From assembly GCF_000621605.1 (NCBI RefSeq), contig NZ_KK211316.1:1-64000 (forward strand): 64,000 nt of DNA, read 5' to 3'. This document shows positions 9,216-17,760 of the stretch, one piece after another. Below the pieces are notes generated by a model. That model made no database searches. It saw only the letters and a list, made by a program, of their open reading frames with translations, and had not been told where the DNA came from. The stretch comes from Butyrivibrio sp. MC2021. Its GTDB lineage: Bacteria > Bacillota > Clostridia > Lachnospirales > Lachnospiraceae. The translations under genes and the position numbers were made by a program. Position 1 is the first letter of the stretch. Each line of letters opens with the position of its first letter.

Positions 9216-9893
9216 TTAAGATGCTCTCTTTAAAAGATTCTTTGAAACACATAAAGCGGCTGCAAATATCTTTTCTGTGCCGTCTTCAAAGCAAACTCTG
9301 ATCTTGCCCTCAGCGGTATCTTCAACAGTTCCCTCTCCATATCTGGCATGGCTTACAACGCAGCCAACAGGGAACTTATCCTGAAGCTCTTCTTCGGAAA
9401 TTACAGGTATTTCCTTAACTACAGCCTTTTTAGGTACATAAGTAACCTTCGGAACCACATAGCTTTCTATCTCAGCCAGGCAGCTCAGCATGAAGTCCAG
9501 GTTGTCATTGGTAAAAAATACGATCTCGTGGGGAATATACCCTTCTGCTGTCTCGGGATTCAGGCGCTTGTTGCCGTGCTTGATAAATAAAATGGCTCTG
9601 CTGCCTACGCTTTCAAACATCCCAATCATCTCGTTTATCTTATTCTTATCCTGAATTGATACAGGCTCAGAAAGTCCCTGAGCATCGGCCTTTCTCTTAA
9701 GTGCCGTAAAATCACGCTCTGTGGCATAAATCACAAAACGGCTGTTAAATAAGGTATCCACACACAACATAGAGCCACGGTCTTTGAACTGCCAGGTGTG
9801 CTTCACCTGATCGTCATGTCTGTCAAAGCGTTTAAAGCCCTTTTCTTCAATCATCCCGCATACTTCATCGAAAGAATATAATTCTGCTTCCAT
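9216..9893 (-). CDS. Unknown protein with C-terminal SH3-like domain
   Basis: A 225-residue soluble protein. The N-terminal 150 residues match no family that I recognise. The C-terminal part (about 170-220) reads FPVGCVVSHARYGEGTV then VCFEDGTEKIFA. This resembles the small barrel found at the C terminus of UvrD/PcrA helicases and in CarD-like proteins, where it binds protein or nucleic acid. The GGAG ribosome site is 7 bp before the ATG. It is a single gene. The function is unknown. Confidence 0.75.
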   Translation of the reverse strand: MEAELYSFDEVCGMIEEKGFKRFDRHDDQVKHTWQFKDRGSMLCVDTLFNSRFVIYATERDFTALKRKADAQGLSEPVSIQDKNKINEMIGMFESVGSRAILFIKHGNKRLNPETAEGYIPHEIVFFTNDNLDFMLSCLAEIESYVVPKVTYVPKKAVVKEIPVISEEELQDKFPVGCVVSHARYGEGTVEDTAEGKIRVCFEDGTEKIFAAALCVSKNLLKRAS

Positions 9894-9903
9894 TGGTTAC
9901 TCC

Positions 9904-9970
9904 ATTCAAAATGTGTTTTTTATCTGTTCAATTTTTTGCGCGCGAACTTCTATGTTAGCACATTTTGAAT
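9904..9970. repeat. 12-bp inverted repeat flanking 43 bp
   Basis: ATTCAAAATGTG (9904-9915) and CACATTTTGAAT (9959-9970) are perfect inverted copies. They fill the gap between the start of the 9216 gene and the truncated end of the OYE pseudogene. They could be an operator, or a scar of the deletion that cut the pseudogene. Confidence 0.35.
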
Positions 9971-9980
9971 GAAAAGCAAG

Positions 9981-10408
9981 TCAGTGTTTTGTAATCTCGA
10001 CGGGATCGCCTTCTGCCAAAACGTTCTCATCCCTGGTGGGAACCGCTGATGGCGCGATCTGCTCACCGAGATCCGGTGCGGAATCCCTGCCTGCATGGTT
10101 CAGCTGGATGATAACCGGTGCCCCTGCGTCGTGGCAAACCTTGGCTATCTGCGCATGTCCCTCTATAAACTCATCGCTCCAAAGGCCCATGTGGTTCCTG
10201 CCGAATCTTCCGCCGGGAGTAACCGCTGTTGCCTCCACACAGATAAGGCCGCAGCCATGCTCCGCCCTCTCCTTGTAATGCTGAATATGCTTCTCGGATA
10301 CAAAGGCGTCAGCTCCAGCAAAATCGAATTTTACGGTGGGAGCCATGGTAAGTCTGTTCCTTACAACTATTTTATTTATTGTGATAGGGGATCATTAACT
10401 CTGGTCAT
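9981..10408 (-). pseudogene. Old yellow enzyme (NADH:flavin oxidoreductase) remnant
   Basis: The N-terminal quarter of an OYE-family FMN enzyme is recognisable: NRLTMAPTVKFDFAG, then GCGLICVEATAV, then VIIQLNHAGRDS. Two lesions are seen. The best start, ATG at 10408 with GGAGGACGATC before it, encodes MTRVNDPLS and then meets a stop, because two extra bases (CA) shift the frame before NKIVVRNRL. The frame also ends at residue about 140, where the family runs to 330 or more residues, and nothing of the barrel follows. A shorter product from the ATG at 10346 would be non-functional. Confidence 0.8.
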
Positions 10409-10546
10409 GATCGTCCTCCTTAAGCGCTTTTTCTGCGTATTGCACTATTATAGCCAAGAAAAAGCACTCTACAACCGTGAGCTTTGTAGTATTTTCCGGA
10501 GGATGCCTACCGGATAATTAAAAATATGCAATCCAAGTAATTTAAA

Positions 10547-10578
10547 AAGACCACTTAACCCGAAGGCCAAGTGGTCTT
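10547..10578 (-). terminator. Terminator hairpin, AAGACCACTT type
   Basis: AAGACCACTT (10547-10556) pairs with AAGTGGTCTT (10569-10578), followed on the minus strand by T-rich sequence. It lies just past the stop of the 10589 gene. An almost identical hairpin lies at 13687-13718. Confidence 0.75.
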
Positions 10579-10588
10579 AATAGATTTA

Positions 10589-12268
10589 TTATTTCATTAA
10601 CCTGCCGTTTTCATCAAATGTGTATTTTTTGCCCCATCTGCTGATGGTTTCTGACTTAGCCATATGTCCGTCAGCTTTAATATAATATCTATCGCCATCC
10701 TGGGAGATCCATACACTGGATTTCTGTTTTCCTTTTGCGTCGAAGTAATAGGTATCGCCGTCTATATCAACAAATCCGGTCTGAATTACACCCTCTTCAT
10801 CAGCGTAATAGGTTGCTGTCCATTTTTTTATCCAGCCCTTAACCAGCTTACCGTCTGAACCAAAATAGAATTTCAAACCATCATCTTCGAAAAAGACGTT
10901 TTTCTGAAGAACACCTTTTTTGCTAAAGAGATAGTAATCGTCCTCAATAAACTGCATTCCGACAGCCTTCTCACCACTTGGGTACTCATAGTAGGTCTTA
11001 CCATACTTGGTATACCAACGACCTTCCTCGATTATTGGAATCTCCTCTGAGATAATAAATTCATCAGAAATAAAGGTGAATGAATTATCAAAACCGGCAA
11101 AGCTCAGGAGTCTTGTCCATGGAACATTGTTTACCGTTAATGAATAAAATCTGTCAAGTTCATGTGTATCAGCATATTCATCGCTGATCCTGACATCTGC
11201 TTCAAAACGGTATGTCCCGGGGGTAAATATTTTATCTGTAATTTGAGACCACATGCCGCCAATCTGCTTATACCATTCGCCTTCGATTGTAACCTCTTTT
11301 CCTTCAATTAAAACAAAATCAGGCATCTTGATTGGTTCGCCAAACTTAGGAATAGACTCAAAATCGCTGGTTGCTTTTGTTTGTGTAACAATGATTATCT
11401 GGTCATTTGTCAGATCTATTATTTCAGATTCAAAAGTGATTATTGTGTAATCATCATCCTTTGATTTATGTCTGGTCCACTCTTTGCCATTGACGGTTAA
11501 TGTAAGGTTTTTATCCAATTCGTAATCATCAGCATTTTCATCCAGGACCTTTACTTCTACTTCATATTGGTATTTTCCGGATGTAAAGAACTTATCTGTC
11601 GGTGTTGCCCAAATATCGCCTCCTACGTCAGTAAACCAGCCACCGGATAATTCTACCGGTAACTCTTCAGTCAACTCAAAACTAATGTCCCTGATGGGTT
11701 CGCCTTTCTTGCAGATATCCTCATAATCACTTGTTACACTTATGGATGAGATAATGGTCTTTTCAACAGGCTTTGGTACATCAGATTCAGATATAAAAAT
11801 ACTATCAGTTGCGATCACGAGTTCCTCATCCTCACTAGCGGGGAACATCGTAAAATTAGGTTCGTCATTGATATATAATGTAAAATTCGGATCAAGTCTA
11901 TATTTATCCGCAAATTGTTCGGCAACGTCCACCAGTAAATAAAATCTATAGTGGTAGCCAACCATAAAAGTATCATCTTCTCTACAGAAGTTCCATGACT
12001 TCTCGTCCTTTGAGCTGATCCAAAAAGGCTCAATAACAATCATATCATTATCAAGTATCTCTACTTCAGGTGTCTCAGTTACATTACCCTTAACAGCAAT
12101 TTCTTTATAATTACTGTTGATATGTGCATTTGTAATTACTGTTGCCTCTTCTAACAGTATTTCCTCTTCAAATTCATCGAATTCTGCAGCATATGCAACA
12201 GCAGGCTGCATAACAAGGCCTGCCCCCATTAATAATGCTAATACTCCGGTTAATAGTTTTTTACTCAT
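10589..12268 (-). CDS. Secreted protein with three internal repeats and glucan/choline-binding-type repeats
   Basis: A 559-residue exported protein. The signal peptide is at residues 1-27, ending VAYAA. Three related domains of about 110 residues follow, each beginning with a SDYEDI/SDFESI-type motif and containing a YELDxxxxLTVN-type motif. The last 130 residues are cell-wall-binding repeats of about 20 residues rich in Trp, Tyr and Gly (GWIKKWTATYYADEEG; VDIDGDTYYFDAKGKQ), like those that bind choline or glucan. It is probably surface-attached without covalent anchoring. The ATG at 12268 has AGGTGGG at good spacing; in-frame ATGs at 12271 and 12283 are less likely. The three repeats have no family that I recognise. 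Confidence 0.85.
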   Translation of the reverse strand: MSKKLLTGVLALLMGAGLVMQPAVAYAAEFDEFEEEILLEEATVITNAHINSNYKEIAVKGNVTETPEVEILDNDMIVIEPFWISSKDEKSWNFCREDDTFMVGYHYRFYLLVDVAEQFADKYRLDPNFTLYINDEPNFTMFPASEDEELVIATDSIFISESDVPKPVEKTIISSISVTSDYEDICKKGEPIRDISFELTEELPVELSGGWFTDVGGDIWATPTDKFFTSGKYQYEVEVKVLDENADDYELDKNLTLTVNGKEWTRHKSKDDDYTIITFESEIIDLTNDQIIIVTQTKATSDFESIPKFGEPIKMPDFVLIEGKEVTIEGEWYKQIGGMWSQITDKIFTPGTYRFEADVRISDEYADTHELDRFYSLTVNNVPWTRLLSFAGFDNSFTFISDEFIISEEIPIIEEGRWYTKYGKTYYEYPSGEKAVGMQFIEDDYYLFSKKGVLQKNVFFEDDGLKFYFGSDGKLVKGWIKKWTATYYADEEGVIQTGFVDIDGDTYYFDAKGKQKSSVWISQDGDRYYIKADGHMAKSETISRWGKKYTFDENGRLMK

Positions 12269-12502
12269 CATATCCCACCTCATCTTTCTAAAATAAATCT
12301 AAATTGCTTTATTATTTTAAGTGGAATTTTATCAAAAAAACATTAACCTTTAGTTAGTATTTTATTTCATTGTTTTGGTGCATTATTAATTTGTCAGCTT
12401 TTAATCATTTTCAGAGAAAGGTAGGGTAAAAAATGAAGTTCCCATAAATGGTATTTTAGATGAAGTGTTAGCTCTGGAATAATTGTATAACAGAACTAAA
12501 AA

Positions 12503-12538
12503 AGCGGTCATAGCCGATTATTTCCGGTTATGACCGCT
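12503..12538 (-). terminator. Terminator of the DUF3089 gene
   Basis: AGCGGTCATA (12503-12512) pairs with TATGACCGCT (12529-12538), 7 bp past the stop of the 12545 gene, with a T-rich run on the minus strand. The rest of the 12269-12544 gap is A+T-rich promoter sequence for the 10589 gene. Confidence 0.75.
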
Positions 12539-12544
12539 ATATAT

Positions 12545-13603
12545 TTATGATGCTTTCTGTGAAAGAGCTTTTTTCTCAATAAACTTGTTTGTTCGTAGCT
12601 GTATGTTTTCCTTAAGGTTTACGAAGAAGAGGAAGTTATCATACAGGTGATAGGAGCCGTCAGGGAAAATATCCAGAACCTTGGGATAGTCGGTTGTGTT
12701 AATGCCTGTGACAATCAGGGAACCTCTCACAGGATCAATATAGGCTCCGCACTTTCCGGGAGTCACAGAGGTAATGGCTCCGGTCTTGGAATCCTGAGTT
12801 ACGGTTCCCTTATTCAGGCTCTTGGGAGCTACAACGCTGTCTGTGCGCCAGTTTAAAGGATTGATTGAAATAGCCTTTGTACCGGCGGGAATCATAACGC
12901 TGTCTGTAACGTTTCCGTCTTCGCATTCATAGCTGATAACAACTCCAAGGTCGTCCTTGCACTTGGCAGGCACGATCTGAGGATATTTCTCGATCATTTC
13001 AGCGGTCATAGGCCATCCGATGGCATATACAGCCACAAGATTATCACGAAGAGCTGCGGCATCACCGCTGTTTCCACCATAAAACTCCTCAAGAATTCTG
13101 TAGCACATATCTGCTCCCTGGGAGTAGCCTGCCAAAATAACAGGCCTGCCGTTGTTTTTGAATCTCAGGTAATATTTGAAAGCAGCTGATACATCGATAT
13201 AGGCATTTTTCAGGGCTTCTTCTCTCGTTTTCGCATCAATTCCATACACATTCATGGCTGCCTGTCTGTAATATGGCGCATAAAGCCTTGAGGTTTCAGC
13301 ATAAAGAGCCTGCTGCTGATTCATGGCATATCTGAAGGCTGACTTATAACCGGGGGTTATTGTAGCATTGGTGACGCTTTTTGTGTCCACCGTTGGAGCG
13401 ACAATGAAAACATCAACCGCCTTATCATCCCCGATTCCGTCATAAAGCCAGTTATTTGCAAGGGAATAGTCCAGAGGACTTGTAAAAGGAATAACTCTTG
13501 CCTCAGCTGCATCAGAAACAATAGTACTGCCCAAAAGGCTTCCAAGAACTGTAAAGATACATAGTGCAGATTTGATAACTTTTGTTATTTTTCCGATTTC
13601 CAC
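12545..13603 (-). CDS. Secreted DUF3089-type alpha/beta hydrolase
   Basis: A 352-residue exported hydrolase. The N terminus has a signal peptide (about 1-33, ending VSDAA). The body matches the DUF3089 lipase/esterase-like family: NNWLYDG, VDVFIVAPTV, and the nucleophile elbow GYSQGAD in the usual place. The family is of unknown substrate, possibly an ester of a lipid or polysaccharide. The best start is GTG at 13603, since AGGAGGG lies 9 bp upstream; an ATG at 13651 would put the ribosome site inside the gene. It has its own terminator. Confidence 0.85.
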   Translation of the reverse strand: MEIGKITKVIKSALCIFTVLGSLLGSTIVSDAAEARVIPFTSPLDYSLANNWLYDGIGDDKAVDVFIVAPTVDTKSVTNATITPGYKSAFRYAMNQQQALYAETSRLYAPYYRQAAMNVYGIDAKTREEALKNAYIDVSAAFKYYLRFKNNGRPVILAGYSQGADMCYRILEEFYGGNSGDAAALRDNLVAVYAIGWPMTAEMIEKYPQIVPAKCKDDLGVVISYECEDGNVTDSVMIPAGTKAISINPLNWRTDSVVAPKSLNKGTVTQDSKTGAITSVTPGKCGAYIDPVRGSLIVTGINTTDYPKVLDIFPDGSYHLYDNFLFFVNLKENIQLRTNKFIEKKALSQKAS

Positions 13604-13686
13604 TTTATTTCTCCCTCCTGTCTGTGTTATTTCACTACACAATTGTATCATTTTGAATTTTCGTCATTTCTAAAAATACTATAAAA

Positions 13687-13718
13687 AAGACCACTTGGCC
13701 TGCGGGCTAAGTGGTCTT
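13687..13718 (-). terminator. Terminator hairpin, second AAGACCACTT copy
   Basis: AAGACCACTT and AAGTGGTCTT form the same 10-bp stem as at 10547-10578, with a similar 12-base loop. It lies 26 bp past the stop of the 13744 gene. Confidence 0.75.
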
Positions 13719-13743
13719 TCAGATTATTTCGATATTAAATACA

Positions 13744-14151
13744 TTATCCTCTGAGAATATCCTCTGCAAGGCTGACACACAGATCCGGATTATGCATGAT
13801 AAAGAGGTGGAACTGTAAAATACTCTTCATCAGATTTTCATCCGGTAATAAGCCAAGCTTATCGAATTTAGACATCTCATATTTAAGGTTATCCATCAGA
13901 TCTGCGTCAATGGTCTGATCCTGGAAGCTCAAGGGAATCGGAACAACCTTGATATTATTTTCAAAGCAGAAGGATAAGAACTGATCTGTGGGCATCTCTG
14001 CGCCGCGGCCATATTGCCTCAGCTCACGGGACAGGCTGATCATATCATCTGAATAAAGAGCATAATGCACATCCTCAATTCTGAGCGCATAGCTCCTGGG
14101 GACCAGATGCCCGATCTGCTCCTGCGTAAGGGTCATGTTACTAAAATTCAT
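13744..14151 (-). CDS. Unknown 135-residue protein
   Basis: A soluble protein beginning MNFSNMTLTQEQIGHLVPRS. I do not recognise it with certainty. It looks mostly helical, with no signal or membrane segment. The start is ATG at 14151, 9 bp after GGAGGAGAG; the frame runs back to 14196 without a ribosome site there. It is a single gene followed by its own terminator. Confidence 0.75.
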   Translation of the reverse strand: MNFSNMTLTQEQIGHLVPRSYALRIEDVHYALYSDDMISLSRELRQYGRGAEMPTDQFLSFCFENNIKVVPIPLSFQDQTIDADLMDNLKYEMSKFDKLGLLPDENLMKSILQFHLFIMHNPDLCVSLAEDILRG

Positions 14152-14279
14152 ACTACTCTCTCCTCCAAAACAAAACGCTTTTTTCAATAGGGACATTATA
14201 AGAGGTGATGCCCTACCTCACAATGGAAAAAATGATGAATTATGACCCTCAAAAATGTGCTAATTTGTCAAAAAAATTT

Positions 14280-15080
14280 TCAGATAATTTCTGCGATTTC
14301 CATAATCCCCTGCACCGCTTCTTTGGCGCTCTCATCAAGGATTATTTCCCCTTTTTCAGCGGTGGCTCCACTCGGATCTCCGCCAATTCCGATGGGCTTT
14401 CCCTCCTCAGTTATAAAGTCTTCACCCATCCATGGAAGGGCAACGCTTCCGCCAAAGCTAAGCTTTTTGCCCTTCCGGGTGTACTTGTGGTTACCCGGCA
14501 CGGAGGATTCCAGGTCCACAAGACTCTCATCTATCGCCATTACCATGGCAGTCTCCATCTCTCCGCCGTGGAAATCCATTTCATTTCCGGGAGAAATGGT
14601 GGCCTTTACCCTGGGACTTGAGAAGGCACCAGAGGCAATAAGAAATACCTTCACTCCAAGGTCCTGCCTTGCCTGTCTGCTGACAACTTCGGCAAGAGCG
14701 CGGTTTCCGCCGTGACAGATGAGAAATACGATATTTTTAAAACCGTGGCGGCCAAGACCGTCACAGATATCGTACAAAATATGATAATAGGTCTCCGGCT
14801 TAAAGCTTACAGACCCGCAGAAATTCTGGTGTTCAACGCTGTATCCCACAGGAATCACAGGAAATGTCAGGACATTTACATCCTGGTTTTTAAATTCATT
14901 ATTTTCCCCAAGCTGAGTTCGAATTCTTTTTACCATCTCTCCCGCAATAAGGGTGTCGGTACCAAGGGGAGCCTGATTCCCGTGCTGCTCCACGGCTCCC
15001 AAAGGAACAATAACAAGTGTTTTGTTTTTGCCCACCTGCTCCATCTGAAGCCTTGTGAGATTGTAATACTCCTTTATCAT
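14280..15080 (-). CDS. Creatininase-family amidohydrolase under FMN riboswitch control
   Basis: A 266-residue metal-dependent amidase of the creatininase superfamily. Metal-site motifs are visible: PLGAVEQHGNQAPLGTDT (residues about 25-42), SVEHQNF and ICHGGNRA. The family includes creatininase, the MftE peptidase and the archaeal ArfB formamide hydrolase of the F420/riboflavin pathway. Here it starts 2 bp after the ribU stop, so it is in the same transcript behind the FMN riboswitch. A role in flavin salvage or hydrolysis of a flavin-related amide is therefore likely, but the substrate is inferred. Confidence 0.85.
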   Translation of the reverse strand: MIKEYYNLTRLQMEQVGKNKTLVIVPLGAVEQHGNQAPLGTDTLIAGEMVKRIRTQLGENNEFKNQDVNVLTFPVIPVGYSVEHQNFCGSVSFKPETYYHILYDICDGLGRHGFKNIVFLICHGGNRALAEVVSRQARQDLGVKVFLIASGAFSSPRVKATISPGNEMDFHGGEMETAMVMAIDESLVDLESSVPGNHKYTRKGKKLSFGGSVALPWMGEDFITEEGKPIGIGGDPSGATAEKGEIILDESAKEAVQGIMEIAEII

Positions 15081-15082
15081 GA

Positions 15083-15745
15083 TCAGGCTGCCTCCGACTC
15101 TGCTGTCTCAGAAACTGCCATGGAATCGCGGCGGAGCTTCCTTGCTGCGGGAACGGCTGCCAGAAGTCTGTCATATACGGTATAGCCGATAAAACTGTTG
15201 ATTGTAAGCTTCATAACATTGAAAGGAATTGTGGCATAGAAGATAAAGCTCTGAAGGTCCTGAATCCTGGAATTGGCGCTGCCTACCATTTTTACAACGT
15301 CGTCCAGGGATATTCCCATGGCCTTTGCATAAAGGGGAAGGGAAACAAATGCGTTCAGGAAACAGGCTGCTCCTGTTCTGATGATCACGCTCACAAGAAG
15401 GGCCAGGGCTGCTGCCTTCCTGGTCTGACCAAGCTTTTTGTAGATGAGCCAGGTAGGTATTACGAACATGATGATAGCCATGAGATTAACGAATTCTCCC
15501 ACGAACATGGAGTTGGTTCCGGACAGGATCAGCTTTACAACCAGCTTGATGATCTCAACCAGAGCGCCCTCCATGGGTCCCATCAGGAAAAGAGCTACGA
15601 TTGCGGGTACATCACTGAAGTCAAACTTGTAAAAGGGCGGCATCATTGGCACTGAGAATTCAAGAGACATAAGTACTCCTGCCAGTGCTGAGAGCATTCC
15701 TACGATTACGATCTGCTGTGTGGTGATTTTCTTTGATTTGAACAT
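15083..15745 (-). CDS. ribU: Riboflavin ECF transporter substrate-binding subunit RibU
   Basis: A 220-residue integral membrane S-component of an energy-coupling factor transporter, with about six hydrophobic segments. The RibU signature is present near the N terminus: MMPPFYKFDFSDVPAIVALFLMGPMEGALVEIIK. It binds riboflavin and works with EcfA/A'/T, which are not in this window. The start has AAGGAGG at ideal spacing. An FMN riboswitch and terminator lie directly upstream, which supports the substrate assignment. It is followed at 2 bp by the creatininase-family gene. Confidence 0.92.
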   Translation of the reverse strand: MFKSKKITTQQIVIVGMLSALAGVLMSLEFSVPMMPPFYKFDFSDVPAIVALFLMGPMEGALVEIIKLVVKLILSGTNSMFVGEFVNLMAIIMFVIPTWLIYKKLGQTRKAAALALLVSVIIRTGAACFLNAFVSLPLYAKAMGISLDDVVKMVGSANSRIQDLQSFIFYATIPFNVMKLTINSFIGYTVYDRLLAAVPAARKLRRDSMAVSETAESEAA

Positions 15746-15844
15746 TGGGTTCCTCCTTAGATAAACAATAATTTGTTGTGAAAATGAGGATTCCCCAAGG
15801 CGACATGAAAGTAGCTAAAGACGCCCAAAATGGGTAAAAGAAAA

Positions 15845-15871
15845 GCAAGTGCCGATTATCGGGACACTTGC
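15845..15871 (-). terminator. Riboswitch expression-platform terminator
   Basis: On the minus strand GCAAGTG pairs with CACTTGC, followed by TTTTCTTTT. It lies between the FMN aptamer and ribU. The upstream segment GGCACTT near 15890-15905 can pair with AAGTGTC, giving an anti-terminator, so FMN binding would favour termination. Confidence 0.75.
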
Positions 15872-15926
15872 AAATACGTCAAAAGCCGGCTACAGGAAGT
15901 GCCTGCGGCACCTGCTCCATAGCTGA

Positions 15927-16037
15927 TTCTTCTCTCATCCAGACTATACTGTCGGTTTGGGAATCGCACCCAATCAGTCGCTTATCGCGAGTCGCGGACT
16001 ATACCGCCGGTAGGGAATTACACCCTGCCCCGAAGAA
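15927..16037 (-). promoter_or_regulatory. FMN riboswitch (RFN element)
   Basis: Read on the minus strand, the hallmark segments appear in order: CTTCGGGGCAGGGTG, ATTCCC, ACCGGCGGTATAGTCCGCGA, GATTCCCAAACCGACAG and TATAGTCTGGATGAGAGAAG. The P1 stem is TTCTTC with GAAGAA. It is followed by a terminator and ribU, so it represses riboflavin uptake and the creatininase-family gene when FMN is plentiful. It explains most of the 15746-16114 gap. Confidence 0.96.
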
Positions 16038-16114
16038 CTATTCAATTTCCTTTAATAAATTATCAGAATATTCTGACTCTGTCAATCAATCATTTATTCT
16101 GATAAAATTGTTAT

Positions 16115-16789
16115 ATGAATAATGATAATGAATCGGTAAAAAAAGAACGTGAATCCATATTTCTTAATGAATATCTCATGCTGGCAGCATGCATATTTGC
16201 TGTTGTTACCAGCATTATTTCCTATTTTTTCATCCGTAACAGCGGAGATTCCTTCACGATTTTCGTGATCATTGTAAAACTTGTCACCACCATTGCCATG
16301 TATCTGGCCTTCAGGCATTATAACTGGGATGTGGCAAAGGGCCTTATGGGCGGGGTTTTGTTCTGCCTCATGTATCAGGAGGCCTATCTTGTTCTGGCCA
16401 AGCTCTGGGGTGAAGAGGATTTCGACACATACCTTATCGCCGGGGTTCAGGGCAGTATCTACCTGGCCGCCGCAGGCATGTCTTTTCTCATGACCATCAT
16501 CATAACCATCAATCACTTTTTCATAAATTATGCGAAGCATGGTAACCCGGAAAATGTAGTCCTGAACCGAATGGCTATCATAATCAAATTTACCGTTTAT
16601 CTGCTGCTTCTTGGCTCCAACAGTCTACTGGGCCTCCCCGCCTCCGTATTATGGAATAATGCGATGCAGTACCTGACAGACATGGCTATTTTCCTGCTTA
16701 TCGTCAGCATCGAGTCCCAGTTTGACTCCTTCAAGGTCCTCCGTAAGGAGCTTCTCATGGAAAAACGCAAACGGAGTGAGAAAGCATGA
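16115..16789 (+). CDS. Unknown multi-pass membrane protein
   Basis: A 224-residue protein with about five or six hydrophobic segments and a basic C-terminal tail (LLMEKRKRSEKA). I recognise no family. The ribosome site is weak. It is read divergently from the riboflavin unit. Its stop overlaps the start of the next gene by 4 bp (ATGA), so the two are translated together and probably act together in the membrane. Confidence 0.75.
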   Translation: MNNDNESVKKERESIFLNEYLMLAACIFAVVTSIISYFFIRNSGDSFTIFVIIVKLVTTIAMYLAFRHYNWDVAKGLMGGVLFCLMYQEAYLVLAKLWGEEDFDTYLIAGVQGSIYLAAAGMSFLMTIIITINHFFINYAKHGNPENVVLNRMAIIIKFTVYLLLLGSNSLLGLPASVLWNNAMQYLTDMAIFLLIVSIESQFDSFKVLRKELLMEKRKRSEKA

Positions 16790-17760
16790 GTATTCGCAGA
16801 GGTCTCTTTGGAATATGGCTCATGGCAATGACTCTTCTGTCCCTGGGAGCCTTCACCACCTATTACGTGGCACAGATGCGCTTAACCATCCTTCAGGACG
16901 CGTATCTGGCTCTTTGCGTGCTTCAATTGACGACTTTGCTGATTTATCTGTGGGGACCGGAAAAATTGAAATTCAGGCCCTTAAAAGCTCTTTATCACCT
17001 ATTCTTTGCTTCATCCCTTTTCGTGATCCCGGCCTTTGTGTTCATCTTTTTTGCTCTGGTGTCCCAGTATCATACCCGGATTCCTGAGAGTATAAACGCT
17101 GAAAACATGGATCCAGGGGACATTCTCCCAGGCGAAGAGACTCAAATATACAACACGGGCTCACTTTATATCTTTTTCCCGGAATACTCGAATATAGAGC
17201 TTGTATGCAAGGACCGCCCCTCAAAAAGAGACACTTCAGTGACCTGGTGCTGCGGCGCTGCCTTCCAGCACACCGTAAGCCTTGGCTTTTCCCAGATAAA
17301 TGTTGAGGGTGATCACGCCGTGTCCGGAGCTTACTATGAGAGCCCCTACAACAAGGATTCTTTTGCGGCATTTACTTATGCGAATAATGAATTTTCTTTT
17401 GAATTTACCGAACCCACCCTTGCAATAAAAAAAGCCGCAGAAGCAGGCGGCAGCGGATTCATGCAGTTTGGGCTCATTCATGACGGTGAAGTTGTAATGG
17501 ATTTTAAGATGCCAAGAACAAGATGTTTCAGAACCCTTGCGGAGCTGAATGGAAATGTCTGCATTATTGACTCCGTGAACATGATGCATTTTGATGATTT
17601 TCTGGCTGAACTCCGGGATCTGGGCGTCACCAATGCGGTTTACATGGATATGGGCGCCGGATGGAATTATTCCTGGTACAGACGGGCTTCAGGAAAGGTA
17701 AAGACACTTTTTGGTCTCCCCGTTCCCTGGTCCCATAACTGGATAGTTTTTAAATCTTAA
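16786..17760 (+). CDS. Membrane-anchored protein, possibly phosphodiester glycosidase-like
   Basis: A 324-residue protein. Three hydrophobic segments fill residues 1-100; the rest (about 110-324) is a soluble domain predicted to face outward. The C-terminal part, CFRTLAELNGNVCIIDS then GVTNAVYMDMGAGWNYSWYR, loosely recalls NAGPA/phosphodiester glycosidase domains, in which a DxGxS-type motif follows an alpha-helix. The canonical GGGSS is absent, so the match is weak. It is coupled to the upstream membrane gene and converges on the HAD gene with a 4-bp overlap of stops. Confidence 0.7.
   Translation: MSIRRGLFGIWLMAMTLLSLGAFTTYYVAQMRLTILQDAYLALCVLQLTTLLIYLWGPEKLKFRPLKALYHLFFASSLFVIPAFVFIFFALVSQYHTRIPESINAENMDPGDILPGEETQIYNTGSLYIFFPEYSNIELVCKDRPSKRDTSVTWCCGAAFQHTVSLGFSQINVEGDHAVSGAYYESPYNKDSFAAFTYANNEFSFEFTEPTLAIKKAAEAGGSGFMQFGLIHDGEVVMDFKMPRTRCFRTLAELNGNVCIIDSVNMMHFDDFLAELRDLGVTNAVYMDMGAGWNYSWYRRASGKVKTLFGLPVPWSHNWIVFKS

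Noticed and set aside
14341..14371. CTGAAAAAGGGGAAATAA on the minus strand of the creatininase-family gene
   Set aside because: Only the A/G-rich half matches the iteron and GGTGAC is absent.
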